A stretch of 64,000 bases of DNA from Brevirhabdus sp. (lineage in GTDB: Bacteria > Pseudomonadota > Alphaproteobacteria > Rhodobacterales > Rhodobacteraceae): NCBI GenBank assembly GCA_024637315.1, contig JAGXFH010000086.1:1-64000 (forward strand), read 5' to 3'. The notes under the pieces were generated by a model. It worked only from the letters and a program-made list of their open reading frames with translations, was not told where the DNA came from and did no database searches. This document shows, one piece after another, positions 47,800 to 55,534 of the stretch. Within the stretch, counting starts at the first letter, position 1; each line of letters opens with the position of its first letter. The position numbers were made by a program, and so were the translations under genes.

Positions 47800-48885
47800 T
47801 CACGGCTTTGCCTTGCGCGCACTTTCCGGACCATGCGGATGATGTGCATGTGGATACTCTGCATGGTGATGGTGGTGGTGGGCATGATCATGATCGTCGT
47901 GATGGTGATCATGATGATGGTGATGCTCGGCAGCCAGGCGGCACTCGCCGGTGCAGAACGTATCGCAAAGCGCGCAATCGGCCACATTCGACCCCGGCGC
48001 GCTCGCGCCTTGCCCCTCGACATGGTGATGGTGGCTTTCCTGAACCGCGCCGACCTCGGCTTCGAAGCCCAGGACCTGCACCCGGTACTTGCACATCGCG
48101 CAATTCGGTGGCGGCACCTCGCCGACCTGTTCGGTGATCCGCTCGGCGAAAGTCTCCAGTACCAACGGATGGTCGTTCAGGTACCCGGCCTTGACGAACT
48201 GGATCTTGGGATGCTCTGCCGCGACCTGGTCGGTAAAGCCGTAGATCCGGTCGATCAGGATGCCGGTGAACAGGAAATACGGGAACACGATGACCCGGCT
48301 GTAGCCAAGCCGGGTCACATGCGTCAAACAGGGTTCGACAAGCGGAAAGGTCACACCGGAATAGCCGACCTCGCACCAGCCAAAGCCCATGCCTTCCCAC
48401 AGCATCCGCGCGATCTTGCTGACATTGGCATTCGCATCCGGATCGCTCGCCCCGCGCCCGATCACCACCAGGCAAGTCTCGGACAGCGGCAACGCGCCCA
48501 GCTCGGCATTGGCGCGATCGACAGCCTCCTGGACGCGCGCACCGGCAGCCGCGATCATCTTCGGATCGACACCCAGCTCCCGGCCATAGGAAACCTCGAC
48601 CCCGTTTGCCTTGGCGTAGGTGTTGAGAACCGTCGGGATGTCGTTCTTGGCATGCATCGCGGCGAACAGCATTCCCGGAACGGCGAGGATCCGCTCGCAC
48701 CCCTTGTCACGCAGCCGGTCCAGGCCGTCGCGGATCACCGGGTTGGCGAATTCCAGATAGCCGTAATCCGTCTCCCACGCGTCGGGCAGATAACCCGGCA
48801 GTTTCTGCGCGAGCACCGCGAACTCATCCACCGCTGCCTGAGACCGAGAGCCGTGGCCGCAGATCATCACCCCGATCTTCGACAT
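47800..48885 (-). CDS. cbiX: CbiX-type sirohydrochlorin chelatase with His/Cys-rich tail
   Basis: The 361-residue class II chelatase has two CbiX repeats: MICGHGSRSQAAVDEFAVL with active-site His, VPGMLFAAMHAKNDIP, then VVIGRGASDPDANANVSK and VIVFPYFLFTGILIDRI. C-terminal to the core is NCAMCKYRVQVLGFE (Cys-x-x-Cys), a second cluster ADCALCDTFCTGEC, and a tail of about 45 residues that is half histidine. Family members insert Co or Fe into sirohydrochlorin, and some bind an Fe-S cluster through such cysteines. The tail likely stores or delivers metal. Confidence 0.9.
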   Translation of the reverse strand: MSKIGVMICGHGSRSQAAVDEFAVLAQKLPGYLPDAWETDYGYLEFANPVIRDGLDRLRDKGCERILAVPGMLFAAMHAKNDIPTVLNTYAKANGVEVSYGRELGVDPKMIAAAGARVQEAVDRANAELGALPLSETCLVVIGRGASDPDANANVSKIARMLWEGMGFGWCEVGYSGVTFPLVEPCLTHVTRLGYSRVIVFPYFLFTGILIDRIYGFTDQVAAEHPKIQFVKAGYLNDHPLVLETFAERITEQVGEVPPPNCAMCKYRVQVLGFEAEVGAVQESHHHHVEGQGASAPGSNVADCALCDTFCTGECRLAAEHHHHHDHHHDDHDHAHHHHHHAEYPHAHHPHGPESARKAKP

Positions 48886-48888
48886 GGC

Positions 48889-49104
48889 TCAGGCCTCCTG
48901 CCGGTCTTTCGAACCGGCCCCTTCGGTGTCGGATTTCTTGCCGCGACCCTTCAGCATCCCCCAGACGCCAGCCGCAATGGCCGCGCCGATCGCCGCGCCG
49001 GCGACCCAGTGATTGTGACCGGCCGCATCGACCAGATGGCCGGGATGGGCCTGGGCAGCGCCCGCCGTCGTCAGCGCAACAAGACAGGGAAGGAATTTCA
49101 TCAT
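48889..49104 (-). CDS. Small His-containing membrane protein, first gene of cob operon
   Basis: The 71-residue protein has a signal-type N terminus (MMKFLPCLVALTTAGAAQA), a short His-rich exported stretch (HPGHLVDAAGHNHW), one transmembrane helix (VAGAAIGAAIAAGVWGML) and a charged tail. It resembles a small family that accompanies cobalamin genes in Rhodobacterales (I believe DUF6732). The first-gene position and the His motif suggest cobalt handling, which is inference. AAAGGA precedes the ATG. It lies 3 bp upstream of cbiX. Confidence 0.75.
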   Translation of the reverse strand: MMKFLPCLVALTTAGAAQAHPGHLVDAAGHNHWVAGAAIGAAIAAGVWGMLKGRGKKSDTEGAGSKDRQEA

Positions 49105-49399
49105 ACGTCCTTTCATCCGGGGGCCGGGCGGCGCCAAAGAGGCAAAGGCGTATCCTTCGACGACGCTGCCTGGGATCCCCGTCAGGGTCGATCTTCCGCA
49201 GCCAACCTCTCTGGCCCCGCCGGGGCTTCGTCATTCCCCGCGTATAGGCGGCGCATCCCGGAGGCGCAACGGGATAAGCGGCGCGGCGATCCCCGAAACC
49301 GACGCCCCTGTGCGCTGCCGCAGGGCCGCTGCGCGCTGCCTCCCGTTTTTCCCCGGCTGCTTCGGCACTATGTGAAAGTGCAACAGAAGGGAACGGACC
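49105..49399. other. Leader region between the cob operon and the GST-like gene
   Basis: This region of 295 bp carries no gene I can support. It must hold promoters for the divergent cob operon and the yqjG-like gene. The minus strand lacks the B12 box and the GCCACTG element of a canonical cobalamin riboswitch. It contains GC-rich inverted repeats such as GCCCCGCCGGGGC at 49214-49226. Confidence 0.55.
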
Positions 49400-50380
49400 A
49401 TGGCAATGGGCAAATTGATCGAAGGCAACTGGACGACCGATGAAACCGACCTGCGCAAACCAAGCGGCGCGTTCCGGCGCGCCGAAACCAGTTTTCGCAA
49501 TTGGGTCACACCTGACGGCAGTACCGGCCCCAGCGGATCTGGCGGATTTGCCGCGCAGTCGGGGCGCTACCATCTTTATGTCTCCGCTGCCTGCCCCTGG
49601 GCGCATCGCACGCTGATTTTCCGTCAGATCAAGGGGCTGACCGAACATGTCACCACCTCGGTCGTCCATCCCGACATGCTGGATGACGGCTGGACCTTCG
49701 CCACCGATCGTCCAGGCACCACCGGCGACACGCTTTTCGGCTTCGACTATCTGCGGGAGATCTACCTGAAGGCCGACCCGATCTATACCGGTCGCGTCAC
49801 CGTGCCAGTGCTGTGGGACAAAGAGCGCGGCACCATCGTTTCGAACGAAAGCGCCGAGATCATCCGGATGTTCAACTCTGCCTTCGACGGGGTGACCGGC
49901 AATACCGACGATTACTGGCCAAAGGATCTGCGCGCCGAAATCGAGACCGTGAACGACCGCGTCTACGAGACGGTCAACAACGGCGTCTACCGCGCCGGGT
50001 TCGCGACCACCCAGACCGCCTATGACGAAGCGGTCGAGGCACTTTTCGACAGCCTCGACTGGCTTGAAGTCCTGCTGTCTGATCAACGATACTTGATCGG
50101 CGACAGGCTGACCGAGGCCGACTGGCGGCTTTTCACGACGCTGGCGCGCTTCGACGCCGTCTATCACCTGCATTTCAAATGCAACCGAAGCAGGCTGATC
50201 GACTACCCGAATCTCTGGGCCTACGCCCGAGAACTGTTCCAGATGCCCGGCGTGTCCGAGACGGTGAATTTCGACCACATCGTGCGCCACTACCACTACA
50301 GCCACGACTCGATAAACCCGAACCGCATCATCCCGATCAACCCCGTGATCGACTGGACCGAACCGCACGGACGCGGCTAA
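49400..50380 (+). CDS. yqjG: Glutathionyl-hydroquinone reductase-like (omega-class GST family)
   Basis: The 326-residue protein has an extended GST layout: N-terminal thioredoxin domain with the catalytic Cys in VSAACPWAHRTLIFRQIKGL, VPVLWDKERGTIVSNESAEIIRMFN (GSH site), and an all-helical C-terminal domain (YLIGDRLTEADWRLFTTLARFD). The CPWAHR motif is that of GS-hydroquinone reductases of the Xi class, which reduce glutathionyl-quinones. A second ATG at 49406 is possible. It stands between the two cob operons but probably has a separate role. Confidence 0.88.
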   Translation: MAMGKLIEGNWTTDETDLRKPSGAFRRAETSFRNWVTPDGSTGPSGSGGFAAQSGRYHLYVSAACPWAHRTLIFRQIKGLTEHVTTSVVHPDMLDDGWTFATDRPGTTGDTLFGFDYLREIYLKADPIYTGRVTVPVLWDKERGTIVSNESAEIIRMFNSAFDGVTGNTDDYWPKDLRAEIETVNDRVYETVNNGVYRAGFATTQTAYDEAVEALFDSLDWLEVLLSDQRYLIGDRLTEADWRLFTTLARFDAVYHLHFKCNRSRLIDYPNLWAYARELFQMPGVSETVNFDHIVRHYHYSHDSINPNRIIPINPVIDWTEPHGRG

Positions 50381-50736
50381 TGCGTTCCGTAATGCTCGAC
50401 CAGTGCGGTCAGGTCGTCCGGCGTCATCTGTGACGGCATCATCGCGCAGGCGTTCGGGATATGCTGAAAAAGCGAACCATCCGAGAAGAAGCTGCTGTTG
50501 GTGGTGAAAATGATCTTGGTATCGGGGCAGCGATAGCTTGCGAAATCGGCGATCGCAAAGGCGCTGCCGTCTTCCAGAATCAGGTTCAGAACAATGATGT
50601 CGATCTCTTCGTTCCGAAGAACGTCGACTGCCTCGCTCTGGGAATGGGCCAGCGTGACAGCGCTGCCGCGCCGCTCAAGATGGCGGCGCCAGACCCAGCC
50701 AAGGTCCGGGTTGCTCTCTACAATCAAGACTCGCAT
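50377..50736 (-). CDS. Stand-alone receiver domain protein with degenerate phospho-site
   Basis: The 119-residue single CheY-like receiver has no output domain. The normal acidic pair is E7-S8 (LIVESNPDLG), the phosphoacceptor Asp is replaced by Asn51 (IIVLNLILEDGSAFA), and the usual Lys in the last loop is missing (CAMMPSQMTP). It should therefore not be phosphorylated by the normal route. ATG 50736 is chosen over the one at 50799 because it opens directly on the first beta-strand. A TTAA-N7-TTAA site lies 68-82 bp upstream. Stop overlaps yqjG by 4 bp. Confidence 0.83.
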   Translation of the reverse strand: MRVLIVESNPDLGWVWRRHLERRGSAVTLAHSQSEAVDVLRNEEIDIIVLNLILEDGSAFAIADFASYRCPDTKIIFTTNSSFFSDGSLFQHIPNACAMMPSQMTPDDLTALVEHYGTH

Positions 50737-50803
50737 CCTAACCTCAACTGCCCTTCGGGCCTGTTCGCTAACCATTCCCAAGACAGAAGGTGCTACCAAA
50801 TCG

Positions 50804-50818
50804 TTAACAACAGGTTAA
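50804..50818. promoter_or_regulatory. CtrA-type box between receiver and DUF1636 genes
   Basis: TTAA (50804-50807), seven bases (CAACAGG), TTAA (50815-50818) form a perfect TTAA-N7-TTAA site. Flanks read GTTAAC and GTTAACC. A further TTAA lies at 50836-50839. The site is upstream of both the receiver gene (minus) and the DUF1636-cobC-cbiB operon (plus), so the target is ambiguous. The receiver is a more typical CtrA-linked gene. Confidence 0.7.
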
Positions 50819-50909
50819 CCCGCACGAAAGCTTCATTAACCTCTGCATGCCTGTTGCTTCTGGGTTCCGAATCCGCTCAATGGGTCCGGCGAACGGAATA
50901 AGGCAAGTC

Positions 50910-51281
50910 ATGACCACCTGGATCACCATCTGCGACACCTGCAAGCGCGACGGCTGGAACTCTGGCGAAACCGGAAAGACCGACGGCGAGACCCTGGCCG
51001 CGCTGATCGAGCATGCCGCCGCCGACACCGCTGTGCGCACCCGCCGCACCTCTTGCCTGATGGGCTGCACCCATGGCTGCAACGTTGCCGTGCAGGCAGC
51101 GGGCAAGCTTTGCTATACGATCGGGAATTTTCTGCCCGACCGCAGATCCGCAGAGGCGATCGTGGCCTATGCCGCGCTTCATTCTGAAACCGAATCCGGC
51201 CAGGTGCCCTACCGCCAGTGGCCCGAAGGCGTGAAGGGCCATTTCGTCACCCGCCATCCGCCGCTGCCGCCTGAAGAATGA
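50910..51281 (+). CDS. DUF1636 family predicted metal-binding protein
   Basis: The 123-residue protein has a set of Cys residues in TICDTCKRDG, SCLMGCTHGCNVAVQAAGKLCY, matching DUF1636 (a thioredoxin-like/2Fe-2S ferredoxin-like fold in annotation). Members often lie in cobalamin operons. The start ATG at 50910 follows AAGG. It overlaps cobC by ATGA, so it belongs to the cobC-cbiB operon. A metal or Fe-S role in cobalt chemistry is inference. Confidence 0.85.
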   Translation: MTTWITICDTCKRDGWNSGETGKTDGETLAALIEHAAADTAVRTRRTSCLMGCTHGCNVAVQAAGKLCYTIGNFLPDRRSAEAIVAYAALHSETESGQVPYRQWPEGVKGHFVTRHPPLPPEE

Positions 51282-52210
51282 CCCGCAAGCGCGACCACGG
51301 AGGCGGCCTCGACGCGGCGATCGCGCAATATGGAGGCAGCCGCACCGACTGGCTCGACCTTTCCACCGGCATCAATCCCGTGCCCTATTCGGTGGGCGAG
51401 ATCGCGCCCAATGCCTGGACCGCGCTGCCCGATCAGGGCGCGACGGACCGGCTGATCGAAGCCGCGCGCCAGTTCTGGACCGTGCCCGACGCGGCGCGGA
51501 TCGTGCCGGCACCGGGCGCGTCGGCGCTTATCGCGCGGTTACCGGCCCTTGCCCCGCCCGGCGCCGTCTCGATCCCCGAACCGACCTATAATGAACACGC
51601 CGCCGCCTTTTCGGCGCAGGGCTGGACAATGTCGCAGACTGATCCGGCCGCAGAGGTCATCGTCCATCCCAATAACCCCGATGGCCGGATCTGGACCGCG
51701 GCGGACCTTACCGCTCGGTTCACCATTATCGACGAAAGTTTCGGCGACGTGGCGCCCGAAACTTCGCTCATCCACGTCGCGACCCGCCCCGGCACCCTGA
51801 TCCTGAAGAGCTTTGGCAAGTTCTGGGGCCTCGCCGGCCTGCGCCTGGGCTTTGCGATCGGCGACCCGGCCCTTGTCAGCCGCCTCGCCGATCTGCTTGG
51901 CCCGTGGCCCGTTTCCGGCCCGGCGCTGGACTGCGGCGCCCGTGCGCTGGCAGATCTCGACTGGGCGCAAGCCACCCGCGAACGGCTCGCCGATGACGCC
52001 GCCCGCCTCGACGCGCTGATGGCCCCACATTCAAGCCTCGTCGGCGGCACCACCCTCTTCCGTCTTTACGCGGTGGACGACGCGACAGCATGGCAGGTGC
52101 GCCTTGCCCGACACAAGGTCTGGTCCCGCATCTTCCCCTACTCCGACACCTGGCTTCGCCTCGGCCTGCCCGCACCGGATCGCTGGCCACAACTGGAAGC
52201 AGCCCTGTGA
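51278..52210 (+). CDS. cobC: L-threonine-O-3-phosphate decarboxylase-like CobC/CobD
   Basis: The 310-residue PLP enzyme provides (R)-1-amino-2-propanol phosphate for the lower-loop linker of cobalamin. It has DHGGGLDAAIAQYGG at the N terminus, STGINPVPY, APGASALIARLP, EPTYNEHAAAF, the FTIIDESFGD strand and PLP-Lys in LKSFGKFWGLAGLRLGF. Length is a little shorter than in enterobacterial CobD. ATGA overlap before and GTGA overlap after fix it in an operon with cbiB. Here I use the Pseudomonas-style name cobC. Confidence 0.93.
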   Translation: MTRKRDHGGGLDAAIAQYGGSRTDWLDLSTGINPVPYSVGEIAPNAWTALPDQGATDRLIEAARQFWTVPDAARIVPAPGASALIARLPALAPPGAVSIPEPTYNEHAAAFSAQGWTMSQTDPAAEVIVHPNNPDGRIWTAADLTARFTIIDESFGDVAPETSLIHVATRPGTLILKSFGKFWGLAGLRLGFAIGDPALVSRLADLLGPWPVSGPALDCGARALADLDWAQATRERLADDAARLDALMAPHSSLVGGTTLFRLYAVDDATAWQVRLARHKVWSRIFPYSDTWLRLGLPAPDRWPQLEAAL

Positions 52211-53115
52211 CCCACGCCGCGATGCTGACCCTCGCGCTGATCCTCGACGCGATCTTCGGCGAACCCCGCTGGCTCTGGGACCGCCTGCCGCATCCCGCCA
52301 TCCTGATGGGCCGCGCCATCGACTGGACCGACCGGCGATTCAACAACGGCAAGGATCGCAAGCTGAAAGGTATCGCCGGCATCGCCGCGCTGGCCCTGAT
52401 CGCCGCAATCCTCGGCGCGGTGATTGCCGCTTTCGGCCCGGCCGTCGAAATCCTCGCCGCCGCGATCCTCCTGGCCCAGCGCAGTCTCACCAACCATGTC
52501 GGCGCCGTCGCCGACGCGTTGCGCCTGTCGCTGCCCGCCGGCCGGCAGGCCGTGGCCCAGATCGTCAGCCGCGACACCCGCGACATGGACGAACCCGCCA
52601 TCGCCCGCTCTGCCATTGAAAGCGCTGCCGAAAACCTCTCGGACGGGGTCATAGCGCCGACCTTCTGGTTCCTCCTGCTGGGTCTGCCGGGCCTGATGGT
52701 CTACAAGCTCGTCAACACCGCCGACAGCATGATCGGCTACCGCACCCCACGCCACGAGGCATTCGGCTGGGCCGCCGCCCGGCTCGACGATGCGCTGAAC
52801 TGGATTCCTGCGCGCCTGACCGCCGCGCTGATTGCAGCGGCACACCTGCGCTTCGATATCTGGCCGCAGGTCCGGCGGGACGCCGCGCTGCACAAATCCC
52901 CCAATGCCGGCTGGCCAGAGGCCGCGATGGCCGCAAGTCTCGACATCGCGCTGGCCGGTCCGCGCAGCTATGACGGCGAACGCCGCGACTTCCCGTTCGT
53001 CAACCCGGCTGGCCGCCACGCGCTGACCGCGGATGACATCGACGCCACGACCAACGCCCTCTGGCGGACATGGGCGATAACCCTCGCATTCGCGACCCTT
53101 CTGGCGGTTGCGTGA
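52207..53115 (+). CDS. cbiB: Adenosylcobinamide-phosphate synthase CbiB/CobD
   Basis: The 302-residue membrane protein attaches aminopropanol (or its phosphate) to adenosylcobyric acid. The family motifs are LILDAIFGEPRWLWDRLPHP, AILMGRAIDWTDRRFN, IESAAENLSDGVIAPTFW and NTADSMIGYRTPRHEAFGW. GTG at 52207 overlaps the cobC stop. Met at 52222 is an alternative. Called cobD in Pseudomonas-style names. Confidence 0.95.
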   Translation: MTHAAMLTLALILDAIFGEPRWLWDRLPHPAILMGRAIDWTDRRFNNGKDRKLKGIAGIAALALIAAILGAVIAAFGPAVEILAAAILLAQRSLTNHVGAVADALRLSLPAGRQAVAQIVSRDTRDMDEPAIARSAIESAAENLSDGVIAPTFWFLLLGLPGLMVYKLVNTADSMIGYRTPRHEAFGWAAARLDDALNWIPARLTAALIAAAHLRFDIWPQVRRDAALHKSPNAGWPEAAMAASLDIALAGPRSYDGERRDFPFVNPAGRHALTADDIDATTNALWRTWAITLAFATLLAVA

Positions 53116-53160
53116 CCCCCGCATCCTGCTAACCTGCCGCCAAACTCAACCGGAGGTTCC

Positions 53161-54336
53161 ATGCGTTTCCCCCTGACCGTTGCCGCCGCCGCACTGGCGG
53201 CAGCCCCCGCCTTCGCCAATGTCCCCTGCGGCGGCTCGTTTTCCAGCTTCATCGCGAACCTCAAACAGGAAGCCCGCGCCAACGGCCATTCCGCCGCCAC
53301 CGTCGATCGCTTCTTCGCCACTGCACAGCAAGACCCCAAGGTCATCCGCGCCGACCGGTCTCAAGGCATCTTCCAGATGAGCTTCATCGACTTCTCGCGC
53401 CGCGTGATCAGCCAGAACCGCATCGACAACGGCAAGCGCAACGCGCAGAAATATGACGCGATTTTCGATGCCGTCGAACGCAATTACGGCGTTTCGCGCG
53501 GTGTGCTTCTGGCTTTCTGGGCGCTGGAGACCGACTACGGCCAGGTACAGGGTGATTTCAACACGCTGAATTCGCTGCTGACCCTGTCGCATGATTGTCG
53601 CCGGCCATCGCTTTTCCAGCCGCAGATCCACGCCGCCCTGAAGCTTTACGAGCGCGGCGATTTCGATCCCGCCATGACCAAAGGCGCCTGGGCCGGAGAG
53701 ATCGGCATGGTCCAGATGTTGCCCGAGGATATCCTGGTGAACGGTGTCGATGGCGACGGCGATGGCAAGGTCAGCCTCAAGACCTCACCCGCCGATGCGC
53801 TGATGTCGGGTGGCAAGATGCTGCGTGGCCTCGGTTGGCGCCCCAACGAGCCGTGGCTGCAAGAGGTCGTGGTCCCCTCGAACCTGAACTGGGCCGAGAC
53901 CGGCCTGACCAGCAGCAAGTCCGTCGACCAGTGGACGAAACTGGGCGTGAAACCCCGCGCCGGTGCGCTTGGCCCCGGCAACCTCAACGCCTCGATCCTG
54001 CTGCCGATGGGCCGCAAGGGCCCTGCCTTCATGACCTATCCGAACTTCCAGGTCTATTTCGAATGGAACAAAAGCTTCGTCTACGTCACCACCGCCGCCT
54101 ATTTCGCCACCCGGCTGGAAGGCGCGCCGGTCTTCAACGCCGGAAATCCGGACCCTGCGCTTTCTGATGCTCAGATGAAAAATCTGCAGCAGAAATTGAC
54201 CGCGCGTGGCCACGATGTCGGCAATATTGACGGCATCCTGGGTGCGCTGACCCGCGCCGCCGTGCAAAAGGAACAGATCCGCCTCGGCCTGCCTGCCGAT
54301 GCCTGGCCGACGGCGGAGTTGTTGCAGAAACTCTAA
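53161..54336 (+). CDS. Lytic murein transglycosylase (MltB-like) with peptidoglycan-binding domain
   Basis: The 391-residue exported enzyme has a signal peptide (MRFPLTVAAAALAAAPAFA), then an SLT_2/MltB-type domain with the catalytic Glu in LAFWALETDYGQVQGDFNTL and WAGEIGMVQMLPEDI. The domain ends with VYVTTAAYFATRLEGAP. The C terminus has a PG_binding_1 domain (MKNLQQKLTARGHDVGNIDGILGALTRAAV). It cleaves glycan strands to anhydro-muropeptides. A single gene, 45 bp after cbiB. Confidence 0.9.
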   Translation: MRFPLTVAAAALAAAPAFANVPCGGSFSSFIANLKQEARANGHSAATVDRFFATAQQDPKVIRADRSQGIFQMSFIDFSRRVISQNRIDNGKRNAQKYDAIFDAVERNYGVSRGVLLAFWALETDYGQVQGDFNTLNSLLTLSHDCRRPSLFQPQIHAALKLYERGDFDPAMTKGAWAGEIGMVQMLPEDILVNGVDGDGDGKVSLKTSPADALMSGGKMLRGLGWRPNEPWLQEVVVPSNLNWAETGLTSSKSVDQWTKLGVKPRAGALGPGNLNASILLPMGRKGPAFMTYPNFQVYFEWNKSFVYVTTAAYFATRLEGAPVFNAGNPDPALSDAQMKNLQQKLTARGHDVGNIDGILGALTRAAVQKEQIRLGLPADAWPTAELLQKL

Positions 54337-54359
54337 CCCCCCCGTCGCCGGGCCTGCAG

Positions 54360-54728
54360 TCATTGCATCGCCAGCCGCTGGCGAACCGGAAACCTTGTGC
54401 CATCGGCGATGATCAGCACCAGCCGGTCGCCATCCATGACGAATGTATCGCACCGCGAACCGCTAACGACGAAATCAACGCAAACAGATCCTTGTGGCCC
54501 CAGCACATAGGTGCCGTCCCACGTTTCTCCGCCATCAACATAGGTGTAAATATAGCTGCCATCCGCATAATAGTAGGATTTCGAGCCATCGAAGAACTCG
54601 ATCACCTGCCCCGACAAGGCGGCACTCAACCGCGCCTCATCCAAGGCGGTATCTGAAGGTCGCATTCCCTGCGCCGTCGCCGCAATCGTGAACGACATCA
54701 GAACAACTGCAGCCAAATACCGCATCAC
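54360..54728 (-). CDS. Small exported protein, unknown function
   Basis: The 122-residue protein starts with a signal peptide (MMRYLAAVVLMSFTIAATA). The mature part has a Tyr/Gly-rich middle (FFDGSKSYYYADGSYIYTYVDG) and two Cys (VCVDFV and SRCDTFV) that could form a disulfide. No known family motif is seen. It is convergent with the transglycosylase gene. Confidence 0.7.
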   Translation of the reverse strand: MMRYLAAVVLMSFTIAATAQGMRPSDTALDEARLSAALSGQVIEFFDGSKSYYYADGSYIYTYVDGGETWDGTYVLGPQGSVCVDFVVSGSRCDTFVMDGDRLVLIIADGTRFPVRQRLAMQ

Positions 54729-54941
54729 GTGCCCCTTTTGTATTGCAGGATCCTAACTCGGGTCGCAGGCGATACCGCATCACGATAAAGCGACCGGCAG
54801 GGCTGTGCGTTGCGGCAAACCGCAGACATCTTGGCACTTCGACAGTGTCGACAGAACCGGCGAACAGGCGTAAACTTTGAAATGTGAAACCGCCGGTGGG
54901 TCGGCATCTTCAAGTCTTGACAGTCACTTTTTCAGCCGACA

Positions 54942-54959
54942 CCCCGGCCATTATCGGGG
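54942..54959 (+). promoter_or_regulatory. Hairpin covering the GYD-gene ribosome-binding site
   Basis: CCCCG (54942-54946) pairs with CGGGG (54955-54959), and the same G-run is the probable Shine-Dalgarno for the ATG at 54969. A TTGACA lies at 54917-54922 without a clear -10. Translation control by this stem is a guess. Confidence 0.3.
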
Positions 54960-54968
54960 GACCAATCC

Positions 54969-55301
54969 ATGCCGTATTACATGTTCACGGGACGCTATTC
55001 GACCGACGCGATCAAGGCGATGGTCAACAAGCCGCAGGATCGCGAAGCCGCGGCGCGCAAACTGGCCGAGAGCGTCGGCGGCAAGCTGCACCACCTGTTT
55101 TTCGCCTTCGGAGACGAGGATGTATACGCGCTGATCGAAGCACCCGATGACCGCGCGATGGCCTCGGCCGCGATGGTCATCGGCGCGTCCGGCGCGATGT
55201 CGGGCGGCAAGACGATCAAGCTGATGACAGCGCAAGAGGCGATGGAGGCGATGAAAGCCGCCGGCAAGGCCGCCTCGGGCTACACGCCCGCGACCGGCTG
55301 A
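54969..55301 (+). CDS. GYD domain protein
   Basis: The 110-residue protein matches the GYD family (MPYYMFTGRYSTDAIKAMV, AESVGGKLHHLFFAFGDEDVYALIEAPDD). These small alpha/beta ferredoxin-like domains have no settled function. The C-terminal helix is Met/Ala/Lys-rich. The ATG follows GGGGGACC. Confidence 0.85.
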   Translation: MPYYMFTGRYSTDAIKAMVNKPQDREAAARKLAESVGGKLHHLFFAFGDEDVYALIEAPDDRAMASAAMVIGASGAMSGGKTIKLMTAQEAMEAMKAAGKAASGYTPATG

Positions 55302-55332
55302 ACCGCCGCTGCTGGCAGGCGAAAGCCGGTGC

Positions 55333-55458
55333 TCAGCACGCATCCAGCAACGATGAGATCATGCCCGATTGGCAGGATTTCGCCTGCAACTGCCGGGGCT
55401 CGACCCCGAAAGCGGCAAGAAGCGTCACTATGGTGGCGATGGCCAGAAATTCGCGCAT
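55333..55458 (-). CDS. Small ORF, 41 residues, signal-like N terminus
   Basis: The reading frame encodes a 41-residue peptide with a hydrophobic start (MREFLAIATIVTLLAAFGVE) and a Cys pair in SCQSGMISSLLDAC at the very end. GAGGT lies 6 bases before the ATG. Start, stop and ribosome-binding site are all in order and no gene overlaps it. A TTAACCATTAA element is 40 bp upstream. It may be a short exported peptide of the kind common in Rhodobacterales, but no family is recognised. Confidence 0.5.
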   Translation of the reverse strand: MREFLAIATIVTLLAAFGVEPRQLQAKSCQSGMISSLLDAC

Positions 55459-55497
55459 GGTCAACCTCGGTCGTTTGTTCACGACCTGTTCTAGCGA

Positions 55498-55508
55498 TTA
55501 ACCATTAA
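55498..55508. promoter_or_regulatory. TTAACCATTAA, CtrA half-site-like element
   Basis: TTAACCAT is a known CtrA half-site form in Caulobacter, and here it is followed by a second TTAA with 3-bp spacing. It lies between the smc stop and the 41-residue ORF, about 40 bp upstream of the latter's start. Confidence 0.4.
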
Positions 55509-55534
55509 TGCGGCGTTACCCAAGTTGACGAAAG

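Noticed and set aside
49105-49399. Cobalamin riboswitch before the cob operon
   Set aside because: I searched by eye for the B12 box and GCCACTG on both strands and found neither.
44331-49443. Several long plus-strand frames across the cob operon (e.g. 44331-45320, 45922-47313, 47833-49443)
   Set aside because: They are antisense shadows of cbiG/cobJ, cobL and cbiX with biased Arg/His/Pro composition and no family motif.
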